Assembly (NCBI RefSeq): GCF_007830635.1
Contig: NZ_VLLA01000007.1
Coordinates: forward strand, 1-64,000
Direction: 5' to 3'
Source: Bradyrhizobium huanghuaihaiense
GTDB taxonomy: Bacteria > Pseudomonadota > Alphaproteobacteria > Rhizobiales > Xanthobacteraceae
Length of the DNA stretch: 64,000 nucleotides
Below the pieces are notes generated by a model that was not told the origin of the DNA, ran no database searches, and saw only the letters and a list, made by a program, of their open reading frames with translations. The stretch's first letter is position 1; each line of letters opens with the position of its first letter. Shown here in pieces: positions 21,871 to 30,353 of this stretch. The translations under genes and the position numbers were made by a program.

Positions 21871-22847
21871 CTCAGATTCGTTCGGTCGTGCTCGGCTGCG
21901 GCTCCTACCTGCCGGAGCAGGTGGTGACCAACGCCCAATTGGCGGCGCGTATCGACACCTCCGACGAGTGGATCGTCCAGCGCACCGGCATTCGCGAGCG
22001 GCACGTCGCGGCCGAGGGCGAGTTCACCTCGCACCTCGCCATCAAGGCGGCGCAGGCCGCGCTCACCGATGCCGGCGTGGACGCGCAGTCGATCGAGCTG
22101 ATCGTGCTGGCGACCTCGACGCCCGACAACACCTTCCCTGCAACGGCGGTCGCCGTGCAGCACGGTCTCGGCATCAACCATGGCGCGGCTTTCGACCTTC
22201 AGGCGGTGTGCTCGGGCTTCGTGTTCGCGCTCGCGACCGCCGACAATTTCCTGCGCACCGGCGCCTACAAGCGCGCGCTGGTGATCGGCGCCGAGACCTT
22301 CTCGCGCATCCTCGACTGGAACGACCGCGGCACCTGCGTGCTGTTCGGCGACGGCGCTGGCGCGGTGGTGCTTGAGGCGCAGGAGCAGCCGGGCAATGCC
22401 GCGACCGACCGCGGCATCGTCACCACGCATCTGCGCTCCGACGGCCGCCACAAGGCAAAACTGTTCGTCGACGGTGGGCCGTCCTCGACCCAGACCGTCG
22501 GGCACTTACGCATGGAAGGCCGCGAGGTCTTCAAGCATGCGGTCGGCATGATCACCGACGTGATCGTCGACGCCTTCCAGGCGACCGGGCTCAATGCCGA
22601 CAGCATCAACTGGTTCGTGCCGCACCAGGCCAACAAGCGAATCATCGACGCCTCCGCCCACAAGCTGCATATCGCGCCGGAGAAGGTGGTGCTGACGGTG
22701 GACCGTCACGGCAACACCTCGGCCGCCTCGATTCCGCTGGCGCTGGCGGTGGCGCGCAAGGACGGCCGCATCAAGAAGGGCGACCTGGTCCTCCTGGAAG
22801 CGATGGGCGGCGGCTTTACCTGGGGTTCAGCGCTGGTGCGCTGGTAG
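21867..22847 (+). CDS. fabH: 3-oxoacyl-ACP synthase III (KAS III)
   Basis: FabH starts fatty-acid synthesis by condensing acetyl-CoA with malonyl-ACP. The 326-residue thiolase-fold protein has the active Cys in [12 protein letters not shown] (near residue 115). The catalytic His is in [14 protein letters not shown], and the Asn is in [15 protein letters not shown]. The start is GTG 21867, overlapping plsX by 4 bp. The plsX-fabH-ihfA order is standard. Confidence 0.95.
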   Translation: MTQIRSVVLGCGSYLPEQVVTNAQLAARIDTSDEWIVQRTGIRERHVAAEGEFTSHLAIKAAQAALTDAGVDAQSIELIVLATSTPDNTFPATAVAVQHGLGINHGAAFDLQAVCSGFVFALATADNFLRTGAYKRALVIGAETFSRILDWNDRGTCVLFGDGAGAVVLEAQEQPGNAATDRGIVTTHLRSDGRHKAKLFVDGGPSSTQTVGHLRMEGREVFKHAVGMITDVIVDAFQATGLNADSINWFVPHQANKRIIDASAHKLHIAPEKVVLTVDRHGNTSAASIPLALAVARKDGRIKKGDLVLLEAMGGGFTWGSALVRW

Positions 22848-22915
22848 CGCCACAGTTGATAAAATTTTGCCGGAATCAGCTGCGATTATCGATGCGTCTG
22901 CATTGATGAGCGCTG

Positions 22916-22944
22916 TTGACCGCCGTATCGTAACCTCATAATTT
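22916..22944 (+). promoter_or_regulatory. Predicted sigma-70 promoter of ihfA
   Basis: TTGACC (22916-22921) and TAATTT (22939-22944) are separated by 17 bp. The predicted start lies about 30 bp before the ihfA ATG at 22982. This suggests ihfA can be expressed independently of plsX-fabH. Confidence 0.55.
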
Positions 22945-22981
22945 CAGACAACAATTGTTCGCCGTGATGTGGGGCAGGGCG

Positions 22982-23323
22982 ATGACCGATCAAAGTAAAA
23001 CCGTAACGCGTGTCGATCTCTGCGAAGCCGTCTACCAGAAGGTGGGCCTGTCGCGGACGGAGTCGTCCGCGTTCGTGGAACTCGTGTTGAAGGAGATCAC
23101 CGACTGCCTGGAGAAGGGCGAGACGGTGAAGCTGTCCTCGTTCGGCTCCTTCATGGTGCGCAAGAAGGGTCAGCGTATCGGCCGCAATCCGAAGACCGGC
23201 ACCGAGGTGCCGATCTCGCCGCGCCGCGTCATGGTGTTCAAGCCGTCCGCGATCCTGAAGCAGCGGATCAACGCCCAGCACCGGACCAACGGCGACGGCA
23301 GCAAGGTTCAACCCGAGGCGTAA
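22982..23323 (+). CDS. ihfA: Integration host factor subunit alpha
   Basis: IHF-alpha pairs with IHF-beta to bend DNA at specific sites. The 113-residue protein has the HU/IHF fold with [42 protein letters not shown]. The DNA-contact beta arm shows [23 protein letters not shown] (about 62-85), including the intercalating Pro region. The start is ATG 22982; the upstream ATGs at 22955 and 22970 are poorer. It is followed 24 bp later by the MerR regulator, a common pairing in Rhizobiales. Confidence 0.94.
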   Translation: MTDQSKTVTRVDLCEAVYQKVGLSRTESSAFVELVLKEITDCLEKGETVKLSSFGSFMVRKKGQRIGRNPKTGTEVPISPRRVMVFKPSAILKQRINAQHRTNGDGSKVQPEA

Positions 23324-23347
23324 CCGCCTTTCGGAAAGGATTGGCAT

Positions 23348-23923
23348 TTGGACAAGGCGCCGGATGCGTTCCGAACCATCAGCGAAGTAGCGCAGGAACT
23401 CGACATTCCGCAGCATGTGCTGCGGTTCTGGGAGACCCGCTTCTCCCAGATCAAGCCGATGAAGCGCAGCGGCGGCCGCCGCTATTACCGCCCCGACGAC
23501 GTCGACCTGCTCAAGGGCATCCGCCGGCTGCTCTACGGGGAGGGCTATACGATCCGCGGGGTGCAGCGCATCCTGAAGGAGCACGGCGTCAAATCGGTGC
23601 AGGGCCTCGCCGACGGCGCGGCCGCGGTCTCGTTCGGGGCCATCGAGGACGCCATCGGCGCGAGCCTGATGGAGCCGGACGACGAGGGCCCGATCAAGGG
23701 CATCACTGATGCCGACGATGACGACTACCAGGGCGATGAGGAGGAAGGCATCGACTTCCGCTTCACGGAGGTCGACGACGAGGAAATCCTCACCACCTTC
23801 CGCAAGGGCGGCACGGCCGCGCCCGCCGGCCCCAGCGCGCTGGACCGGGAGCGGTTAGGTCGGGCGCTCGCCGACCTCGTCGCCTGCCGCGAGATGCTGG
23901 ATCAGGCGCTGAAGGACGGGTAG
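23348..23923 (+). CDS. MerR-family transcriptional regulator
   Basis: This 191-residue protein has an N-terminal winged MerR helix-turn-helix ([69 protein letters not shown], about 7-75). A long acidic, low-complexity tail follows (about 100-150) instead of a metal-binding domain. The start codon is TTG 23348 after a ggaaagga ribosome site. It is probably cotranscribed with ihfA. The target genes are unknown. Confidence 0.9.
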   Translation: MDKAPDAFRTISEVAQELDIPQHVLRFWETRFSQIKPMKRSGGRRYYRPDDVDLLKGIRRLLYGEGYTIRGVQRILKEHGVKSVQGLADGAAAVSFGAIEDAIGASLMEPDDEGPIKGITDADDDDYQGDEEEGIDFRFTEVDDEEILTTFRKGGTAAPAGPSALDRERLGRALADLVACREMLDQALKDG

Positions 23924-24036
23924 GGGCGGCCCGTCGGCGGCTTTCCGGGGCAGTTCCGGTGGGCTTTAGGAAGGTACGCCAAAATGGCGTAGCTCGCCTT
24001 GCGCAAAGCAGCGATCCTAGCTAATGGAACGACGTT

Positions 24037-24114
24037 CGGAGCGTGGCGCAGCCCGGTTAGCGCACTAGTCTGGGAGACTAGGGGTCGGAGGTTCAAATCC
24101 TCTCGCTCCGACCA
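24037..24114 (+). tRNA. tRNA-Pro (anticodon GGG)
   Basis: The sequence folds as a full cloverleaf. The acceptor arms are CGGAGCG and CGCTCCG, the D arm is GCGC...GCGC, and the anticodon stem CTAGT/ACTAG has loop CTGGGAG giving anticodon GGG. The T arm is GGAGG-TTCAAAT-CCTCT, with encoded ACCA at the end. A T-rich stretch follows. DNA of lower GC content with poorly known genes begins immediately downstream, so this tRNA may be an integration site. Confidence 0.96.
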
Positions 24115-24429
24115 TTTTTCTCAAAGCATCTGTCGGGTGGACTGGCGGCTGCGCCGCCCGTGACGCATGCGCCGCGACCAGTAGCGGGTAGCTGCTTCGG
24201 TGGCCGGTAAACTTAAATGCCGAAAACAACCCCATGCACAGTAGCGAAGACATTGGCCTGTAACGTTTTTCCGAATCGGTTTGACCCGTCGGGCAAAACA
24301 GGGGCATAATGTCATCGTTCCGCCTAAGCTTCGGAGGCAAGGCGGCGAGCGTTTCTTGCCGCTCTGAAGCTGACTATCAAGAGGTAGTGGACGGCTCGGA
24401 AGAAACGATAGCAAGCCGCGCCAGATTTG
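24115..24429. other. Non-coding stretch at the start of a tRNA-linked low-GC segment
   Basis: In these 315 bases between the tRNA-Pro and the convergent end of the membrane-protein gene I see no credible gene. Frames reading antisense across the tRNA are spurious. No integrase gene and no copy of the tRNA 3' end were seen. Confidence 0.5.
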
Positions 24430-25641
24430 CTACCTGCCGGGTTTAAGGTCGAGGATCTTTGCCACAACGCCGGTCAGGGACGCATCGGGGCCGTCATCTT
24501 TCACGATTCCATCTGACGCAGTTCGAAAGAGAGGAGCCAACACGAGCGCCCTGTCAGATGCCTCAACCTTACCGTCATTGGTCAGCGCTAAGTAGGTCAT
24601 CACCATTGCAACCCTTTCTTCCGCATCCGACAGAAGGTGTCGATCGCTCATGTAAATGCGCAAAAGAACGCGGCCGGCCCAAAACAATATGGTTGTCACC
24701 ACCGCGCCGATAGCAGCGAACTTCAGGAAGATCACGGTGTCAGCGGCTGATTTCGACGAGGCATCAAGAGCGATTGTGGTCAGAACATATAGGCTGCCGA
24801 CCAGGGCAGCGCTTCCCACTGCCGCAAACCAAATGAGGTTGCGACGCGATTTCTGAAGTGCGTCTGCGTGCCTGCGGCCCTTTTCTTGCCAGTATTCGAC
24901 GGGAGCTCGTAGCTTCATCTGCTCCTTGTAAGTTGCCTCCGTCGTATGAATGCTCTGGATCGATTCTGCGACCGAGTCCTGTAAGCGGCCTATTGCTTCC
25001 GCTGTATCGTTTTCAGCTTTCTCAGTCTGGTTCTTGAACGACTCATCCGTCGTCCGTAGTAGATTTTCAGCCCTTTGAGCGATGCCGTCCCATTCGGCAT
25101 TAGTTCTGACACGATCCGCGGCAGCCGAGGAACTCAAGTCCTCGATAGCCTTGCTGACGATGTTAGGAGATTGCGGATCGATACCGGATTGCTTCAACAC
25201 TGCGGCGATAATGCCCTTCGCGGTTTCAAAGTTCAGTGTACATCCGATGCCGAGGAGTGTGCCGAAGGCTGCCGCTGCGGCGGCCGGACCTGCATTTTTC
25301 GAAATGTCGGCGGCAATCCTGGCAAACGGGTGATCTGAGCGTACGGTGGTTGACGAAGAATAAGCGCTGGTAAACGCATTGTAGAATTGCTGCATCCTCT
25401 GCGTGCTTTCGGGCTCATTTCTCCATTTCGAGAGCGTTTGATCGAGGTGGTTGAAGTTGTTTTGGTAGTTGTTACGGAGATCAGATATGGCGCCGCCTGC
25501 CTGCGGAGCTCCTTCGAAGAACCAACTAAGCTCAGCGCGTTCATGAGAAAGCCAGTTACCGATCTCGTCCAGGCTATAAAATCGGTGATGGCTGCCGTCT
25601 GAAACATCGACGCTGAGTAGAGGGTGTTGCGTTTCGTTCAT
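24430..25641 (-). CDS. Uncharacterised two-helix membrane protein (possibly DUF6161)
   Basis: This 403-residue protein has no recognised catalytic motif. Residues 1-110 look soluble (YSLDEIGNWLSHERAELSWFFEG). An Ala-rich helix is at about 119-136 and a charged helical, coiled-coil-like region at about 180-255. Two membrane segments lie at about 268-293 and 303-326, and a conserved-looking tail has DAEERVAMVMTYLALTNDGKVEASDRALVLAPLFR. The tail resembles uncharacterised DUF6161-type proteins, recalled with moderate certainty. ATG 25641 is chosen over a TTG at 25659. Its lower GC and tRNA-proximal position suggest horizontal gain. Confidence 0.75.
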   Translation of the reverse strand: MNETQHPLLSVDVSDGSHHRFYSLDEIGNWLSHERAELSWFFEGAPQAGGAISDLRNNYQNNFNHLDQTLSKWRNEPESTQRMQQFYNAFTSAYSSSTTVRSDHPFARIAADISKNAGPAAAAAAFGTLLGIGCTLNFETAKGIIAAVLKQSGIDPQSPNIVSKAIEDLSSSAAADRVRTNAEWDGIAQRAENLLRTTDESFKNQTEKAENDTAEAIGRLQDSVAESIQSIHTTEATYKEQMKLRAPVEYWQEKGRRHADALQKSRRNLIWFAAVGSAALVGSLYVLTTIALDASSKSAADTVIFLKFAAIGAVVTTILFWAGRVLLRIYMSDRHLLSDAEERVAMVMTYLALTNDGKVEASDRALVLAPLFRTASDGIVKDDGPDASLTGVVAKILDLKPGR

Positions 25642-25707
25642 TGAGTGTCGTCCGGACAAATGGAACGTTTTGCAATGGCAGCTTCGTTTATTAAGGAGCC
25701 GCAGCGG

Positions 25708-25887
25708 TCAATCCGAATAGGTATTGAAGCGCCCGTGCTTCACGCCTCGAATGTACCCGTGCGACACGCGCTCTTCGATCTTGGGCTCTGAGAACTCATT
25801 CGCAATCAACAGCGCCTTCATAGCTTCGCGCGCGTTACCGCCGCAAGTTGCCTTGCCTGATCGGCAGCGGCATCCAATCCGCCGCAT
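25708..25887 (-). CDS. Possible very small gene (59 residues)
   Basis: On the minus strand ATG 25887 opens a frame ending at TGA 25710-25708. The product is Cys- and Arg-rich at the start (MRRIGCRCRSGKATCGG), then helical (NAREAMKALLIANEF) with a basic, aromatic end (SHGYIRGVKHGRFNTYSD). The second half looks protein-like, but no strong ribosome site is visible. It may be a fragment of a larger lost gene. It lies between two other unusual genes in the tRNA-linked segment. Confidence 0.3.
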   Translation of the reverse strand: MRRIGCRCRSGKATCGGNAREAMKALLIANEFSEPKIEERVSHGYIRGVKHGRFNTYSD

Positions 25888-26008
25888 TCGTTGGGAAATT
25901 GGGGCGCAGCGAACTCAGGCATAACGAAACCCAATCGATATAGCTGGGCAAAGTTCCCATTATGTTCTAAACAAGTCAAGCGTGTATCTCGAGCCGACGA
26001 CAGGTGAG

Positions 26009-26560
26009 ATGCGAAGATCTATCAAAGCAACATTGATGTTGTTGGCCCCCGTTTGCAGCTTGCCTGCAATTGCGGTCGCTCAGGAGAACCCGTCTATCGA
26101 CAAGTTCTATCAGTCTCTTAAGGACACGGTTTATGACGACTTCCAGAAATTTCTTGAAATGGCGGCGCAGGAACGGCAGCGCAAGATCAGAGAGAAGCTG
26201 CCTCCATCGACCGACAAACAAGTTGCGGAAGGAACGTCCGGAATCAAGTTCCTTCTCTACAATAAGGCAATCCTCTTTGTAATCTGCGCGGAGTCTGCGG
26301 ACAGAAGCGTTTTGCCAGAGAAAGGCATCGCGGTAGTCAACCAATGCGTGTCGTCGAAAACAGTCGAGATGATGAAATATCTGAAGCTGAACGATCACGC
26401 TGCTACGTTCGGAAATAAGAAGCTTGTTAGTTGCGCTATAAAGGCCAGAGACTTCCAGAGAGAAGCGCGCTTTCCTCCGTTTGACTTCCTGCGCGATCCC
26501 AACGGACCCGAGATTATAGATTTTGCCGCTGCAATTGATTGCATAACGACGGGTCCGTAG
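26009..26560 (+). CDS. Periplasmic protein of unknown function
   Basis: This 183-residue protein starts at ATG 26009 (an upstream GTG at 25982 is in frame). It has a clear Sec signal peptide (MRRSIKATLMLLAPVCSLPAIAVA, cleavage before QEN). The mature part is helical and charged, with three to four Cys (FVICAESAD, VNQCVSS, VSCAIKARD, AIDCITTGP) that could form disulfides. The family is not recognised. GC and codon use are lower than in neighbouring core genes, consistent with an island next to tRNA-Pro. Confidence 0.7.
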   Translation: MRRSIKATLMLLAPVCSLPAIAVAQENPSIDKFYQSLKDTVYDDFQKFLEMAAQERQRKIREKLPPSTDKQVAEGTSGIKFLLYNKAILFVICAESADRSVLPEKGIAVVNQCVSSKTVEMMKYLKLNDHAATFGNKKLVSCAIKARDFQREARFPPFDFLRDPNGPEIIDFAAAIDCITTGP

Positions 26561-26862
26561 TTGGTGGCTGGTTCGTGGCGGCCTTGCGCGCGAAGTGGCC
26601 ATAATACTCCAAGGGAATATTGCGGAGCGCACCACGAAGCCGAGCGAGCCGAACAGGGGTGTGGGCAGGCAGCTACATTGCGCCGTTGCTCTGTCAGGGG
26701 CCTGCATCGCATGGGGCGGCAGGTTGCGTAAAAGTGCTCAGATGAAGGCGGCTAGGGAGGGGGCGATGATATTCGGGTTGCTGAAGCCTTTGGATATGAG
26801 TCTGTCCGATATGCTCGGCGATGACGGTGTGCCTGCCGGACGGCACCCCATCGGCCACTACG
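26561..26862. other. Gap between island-like segment and tetR gene, no gene seen
   Basis: These 302 bases have open frames on both strands, but none with a ribosome site and protein-like composition. This probably contains the right edge of the lower-GC segment, as GC rises again towards 26863. No direct repeat of the tRNA-Pro 3' end was found here. Confidence 0.45.
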
Positions 26863-27486
26863 CTACCTCAAATACCCCACCACCATCCTTGTCGTCTCGT
26901 CCACCAGCACCTTCACCGCTTTCTCCGTCAGCATCTCCGCATGGTTCAGCACCGTGTTGTGCGCGACCGACTCGATCGCGCTGACGCAGATGAAGGTTGC
27001 GACATCAACGTCCACCTTGCGCATCTCCTTGCGGCGGCTTTCGAGATAGGCGCGCACTAACGTGTGGACCTCGCGGTTGAAGGCTTCGACTTCGGCGAGC
27101 TGGCCGGTGCGGGGGATCTGCTCGGCGAGCACCCGATGGAGTTTCGGGTTGATGCGGTGGGCGTCGATTGCGACGGTGACGAGTTTTCGCACCGCCTTGT
27201 CGATCGGGACGTCGGCGACCTCCGTGAGGGCCGTGCGGACGAGGCCCATGATCTCCTCGTTGTGGCGGTCGATCACGGCGGCGACGAGGGCTTCCTTGCT
27301 CGGGAAGTATTGATAAAGCGAGCCGACGCTGACGCCGGCGATCTCGGCGATGCGGTTGGTGCTGGCCTTCTCAAAGCCTTCCTTGACCAGAATGCGAGCA
27401 GTTGCCTCGACCAGTGCGTCGACGGTGGCGCGGGATCGCTCCTGCGAGGCATTTTTCCGGGGGTTTGTGTGCGATTTGCGGGCCAC
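26863..27486 (-). CDS. TetR-family transcriptional regulator
   Basis: This 207-residue repressor-type protein has an N-terminal HTH: VDALVEATARILVKEGFEKASTNRIAEIAGVSVGSLYQYFPSKEALVAAV (about 22-72). A helical ligand-binding domain follows, ending in MLTEKAVKVLVDETTRMVVGYL. The frame is open to 27744. The predicted promoter and palindromic operator at 27517-27538 lie inside the longer versions, so I prefer GTG 27486 (VARKSHTNPRK). It is divergent from the alpha/beta hydrolase gene it likely controls. Confidence 0.87.
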   Translation of the reverse strand: MARKSHTNPRKNASQERSRATVDALVEATARILVKEGFEKASTNRIAEIAGVSVGSLYQYFPSKEALVAAVIDRHNEEIMGLVRTALTEVADVPIDKAVRKLVTVAIDAHRINPKLHRVLAEQIPRTGQLAEVEAFNREVHTLVRAYLESRRKEMRKVDVDVATFICVSAIESVAHNTVLNHAEMLTEKAVKVLVDETTRMVVGYLR

Positions 27487-27516
27487 GGCCTTGTGATCTG
27501 AATGCGAGTAGGAAAA

Positions 27517-27538
27517 GCGAGTGAATGCTCGCATTATA
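27517..27538. promoter_or_regulatory. Operator/promoter between tetR and hydrolase genes
   Basis: The inverted repeat gcgag-tgaatg-ctcgc (27517-27532) lies beside a minus-strand TATAAT box (27538-27533). A larger pair, aatgcgag (27501-27508) and ctcgcatt (27528-27535), overlaps it. This is the expected layout for autorepression by the divergent TetR protein. Confidence 0.5.
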
Positions 27539-27607
27539 GCGGCAAGTGGCGGCGGGTCGGCAAGCCTCTTTGTCGCCGTTTCGAACGCGCCGGATGGGGA
27601 TGTGGCC

Positions 27608-28582
27608 ATGAGCGTTGCCAGGATCGTGTCGGCCTTGCAGTTTTGCCCGGGTGGTTGCGTATTCAGCCCATCGGCCCGGCGCGATCCCGCGCCAAGCCTG
27701 CAAAGCCGCGCCTTCAACCTGCTGCTGCGCCTTCTTCCGGTCAAGAAGCAGCTCGCATCCGCGGAAGTCGTGCAGGCGCATGTGCAGAAGCTCGCATTGG
27801 AGCCCGCCTCGTTCGAGCCGACGGGGCTCGGCCGCGGCGTCGAGGCGACGCTGACGAAGATGGGCGGATGGCCGGTCTATTACACCGCGCCGTCGTCGGG
27901 CCACGAGGGCTGCAACTACGTCATGTTCCTGCATGGCGGCGGCTTCATCAACGAGATCGTGCCGGCGCATTGGCGCCTCATTGGCGAGATGACGCGCAAG
28001 GCGCGCGTCGTTTGCGTCGTGCCGATCTATCCGCTGGCGCCGCGCGCGACCGCGAAGGATGTCGTGCCGGCGACGGCCGAGCTGCTGCGCATGCTGCTGG
28101 AAGATGCGGGGTCCGCAAAGGTCACGGTGGTCGGCAATTCCGCCGGCGCGGGCCTCGCGCTCGCGGCCTGCCAGTGGCTGCGCGATCGCGGCCATCGGCA
28201 GCCGAACCGGCTGATGCTGATCTCGCCCGCGGCCGATGCGTCGGTCAGCCGTCCGGAGCAGGTGGCGATCGCGGCGCGCGATCCGATGCAGGACATTCCG
28301 GGGATCATTGAAGCGGGACGGCTCTATGCCGGCGAGCTCGATGTCGGCCATCCCTTCGTCAGTCCGCTCAACGGCGCATTCCGCGCGCTGGCGCCGATGA
28401 CGATCTTCGCAGGCACGCGCGATCTGCTCTATCCCGATAGCGTCGATCTCGCGGAGCGGGCGCGGGCGGTGGGCGTGCCGGTCGAGCTGCATCTGTTGCG
28501 TGACCAGCCGCACAATTTTGCGCTGATGCCGACGCCGGAGGGACGGCGGGCGCGTGCAATCATCGTGCGCGAGATTGGCTAG
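27608..28582 (+). CDS. Alpha/beta hydrolase (HSL-type esterase/lipase)
   Basis: This 324-residue enzyme is of the hormone-sensitive-lipase class. The oxyanion motif HGGGF lies near residue 111 (MFLHGGGFINEI). The nucleophile elbow is GNSAGAG (VVGNSAGAGLALAACQWL), and the late Asp and His are in GTRDLLYPDS and QPHNFALMP. An N-terminal stretch SRAFNLLLRLLPVKKQL precedes the core. ATG 27608 has a ggatgggg ribosome site; the frame is open to 27521 over the operator. It probably hydrolyses short-chain esters under control of the divergent TetR gene. Confidence 0.87.
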   Translation: MSVARIVSALQFCPGGCVFSPSARRDPAPSLQSRAFNLLLRLLPVKKQLASAEVVQAHVQKLALEPASFEPTGLGRGVEATLTKMGGWPVYYTAPSSGHEGCNYVMFLHGGGFINEIVPAHWRLIGEMTRKARVVCVVPIYPLAPRATAKDVVPATAELLRMLLEDAGSAKVTVVGNSAGAGLALAACQWLRDRGHRQPNRLMLISPAADASVSRPEQVAIAARDPMQDIPGIIEAGRLYAGELDVGHPFVSPLNGAFRALAPMTIFAGTRDLLYPDSVDLAERARAVGVPVELHLLRDQPHNFALMPTPEGRRARAIIVREIG

Positions 28583-28737
28583 GAATGTGGCGTGATCATT
28601 GTCACAGAGCGCGCCGCCGCGATCGGTCCGGCGCTGGCGGTGCCCGCACGGAGGGAAAAGGCGGCCCCCGGGGCGTTTCCTCCTGGATCAGTCGTCCTGG
28701 TATCCGTCGACCCGGACCCAGTAATTTTGCGGGGCCT

Positions 28738-28977
28738 TCAGGCGTGGCCCTTGATCTCGTAGTGACCCGGCACGCACTTGTAGCGCTCGAGGCGCCAGTT
28801 GGCGTGATAGATCGGATGCTCGCCCATCCATTTCGCCAGCGGTGCCTGTGCACCGATTGCACACTGCATCATCGACATTTCGGGCGTCATGTTGCTGTCG
28901 GTCACGATTTCCTCGACGCAAGCGCCCGAGGCAGATGCACCTAGCCGGCAGAGCACGGCAACGACGGTCACGAACAT
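28738..28977 (-). CDS. Small secreted conserved protein
   Basis: This 79-residue protein has a short signal peptide (MFVTVVAVLCRLGASASG). The small mature domain has conserved-looking Cys and Trp (ACVEEIV, MMQCAIGAQAPLAKWM, YHANWRLERYKCVPGHYEIKGHA). Similar small proteins occur in many copies in Bradyrhizobium genomes, by memory. The start is ATG 28977. Frames in the other phases run through the same DNA but are less protein-like. The function is unknown. Confidence 0.65.
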   Translation of the reverse strand: MFVTVVAVLCRLGASASGACVEEIVTDSNMTPEMSMMQCAIGAQAPLAKWMGEHPIYHANWRLERYKCVPGHYEIKGHA

Positions 28978-29301
28978 TCCAGTCACCTCATCGGTAGTTT
29001 CAGACCACGAAGAGGATGCAAGCGGAGTGCCAGAGCCTGTGACACAAACAACACGCTGGCCTGGACGACTCGACCTGGCGTCCTTCATTTGGCGATTCGG
29101 ATTGTAAAAAAATTGCCATTAACCCGAAGCCGGACAAATATGGGGAACCCGCAGGAGCCCCCAGGAATGATCGATTGTCAGGGCAGCGCCGCGTATGAGC
29201 CACTTCACAAGGCCCGCACGGCCGATACGATTCGTGATGTTGCGGGCACTCGCCAAAAGAGCGGGGCTGCCGCGGCACCACAGGAAACGCGAGGGCGGAC
29301 C
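28978..29301. other. Upstream region of the dapA-like gene, no gene seen
   Basis: In these 324 bases between the small secreted protein gene and the lyase gene, an open frame extends upstream of 29302. It lacks a ribosome site and protein-like composition. The AT-richer part (about 29100-29145, with attgtaaaaaaattgcc) is a reasonable place for promoters of both divergent genes. Confidence 0.45.
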
Positions 29302-30210
29302 ATGAAGGTACGACCGACCGGCGTGATCCCGCCGATGACGACGCCGTTCCGGAAGGACGGCGAGATCGACTTCGAGCTCGTGGCGCCCCAGGTCGACTGG
29401 ATGATCGGTGCCGGCGTGCACGGCGTCGCGGCCGGCGGCTCGACCGGCGAGGGCCACACGCTCGACCATGAGGAATATCGCGACCTCATGGAAGCGACGG
29501 TAGAGGCGGTGATGGGACGCATTCCCGTGATCGCGGGCATCATCGTCGATTCCACGCGCGATGCGATCCGCCGCGGCAAGCTGGTCCGCGACATGAATGT
29601 CGCCGCGCTCCAGGTCACGCCGGTGCACTATTTGTTCAAGCCGGACGACGAGGCGATGGTCGCGCATTTTCGCGCCATGGCGGACGAGACGGGCATGCCC
29701 ATCATCATCTACAACGTCGTGCCGTGGTCGTATCTGTCACCGGCGCTGTTGACGCGGATCATGACCGAGGTGCCGCTGGTCGTCGGCGTCAAGCAGAGCG
29801 CGGGCGATCTGAAACTGTTCGCGGACCTCATGATGATGGCGCCCGACAAGCTGATCTACAGTGCCGTCGATGCCCTGATGTACCCGTCCTACACGCTCGG
29901 GGCCCATGGCTCGATCGCCGCGATCCTGACCGCGGCGCCGCATGCGTCCGTCGCGCTGTGGGAGGCGGTGAAGGCGGGCGATCATCCGCGCGCGCTCGAC
30001 CTGCACAAGAAGCTGCTGACGCTGTGGAACGCGGTCATTGCCGACAATCTTCCGGCCTGCACGCGCTACGCACAGATGCTCCAGGGCCTGCCCCGGACAT
30101 ATCCGCGCGCCCCGATGCCGGAGGCATCAGCTGCGCAGCAGGCCGCGATCCGCAAGGCGCTGGAGGGCCTCGGCGCGCTGAGCGGGGCGCGCATCGCGGC
30201 GGCCGAATAA
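29302..30210 (+). CDS. Dihydrodipicolinate synthase-family aldolase/lyase
   Basis: This 302-residue TIM-barrel class I aldolase shows VIPPMTTPFRKDGEID, GVAAGGSTGEGHTLDHEEY (about 45-63), YNVVPWSYLSP with the conserved Tyr, and the Schiff-base Lys in VVGVKQSAGDLKLF (near residue 165). The family also covers N-acetylneuraminate lyase, KDG aldolase and related catabolic enzymes. The genomic context (SDR and regulators, no lysine genes) suggests catabolism rather than lysine synthesis. It is followed by an SDR gene in the same direction. Confidence 0.87.
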   Translation: MKVRPTGVIPPMTTPFRKDGEIDFELVAPQVDWMIGAGVHGVAAGGSTGEGHTLDHEEYRDLMEATVEAVMGRIPVIAGIIVDSTRDAIRRGKLVRDMNVAALQVTPVHYLFKPDDEAMVAHFRAMADETGMPIIIYNVVPWSYLSPALLTRIMTEVPLVVGVKQSAGDLKLFADLMMMAPDKLIYSAVDALMYPSYTLGAHGSIAAILTAAPHASVALWEAVKAGDHPRALDLHKKLLTLWNAVIADNLPACTRYAQMLQGLPRTYPRAPMPEASAAQQAAIRKALEGLGALSGARIAAAE

Positions 30211-30353
30211 TCCGCGCGCCGAAATAACCAATGTCGAACGGCATCGCCGATCCGCTTTTACCTGCGGATGCGGCGCTGCTACATTTTGCGCGCGGTCGCG
30301 AGAGCGGCGTAGCGACAAGAAACACACCGACAAAGGGAGGGGCCGAAAGTCCC

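Noticed and set aside
24065..24340. Minus-strand frame ending in a RGFEPPTPSLPD-like tail
   Set aside because: This is the well-known false protein produced by reading antisense through a tRNA gene. It overlaps tRNA-Pro and has no support.
24037..26862. Attachment-site duplication of the tRNA-Pro 3' end flanking the island-like segment
   Set aside because: I searched by eye for copies of ttcaaatcctctcgctccg downstream and found none. Integration at the tRNA therefore remains inference.
26595..26984. A plus-strand frame of 129 residues after the periplasmic protein
   Set aside because: The second half is antisense to the tetR gene and consists of Ser/Pro low-complexity sequence. No ribosome site is visible.
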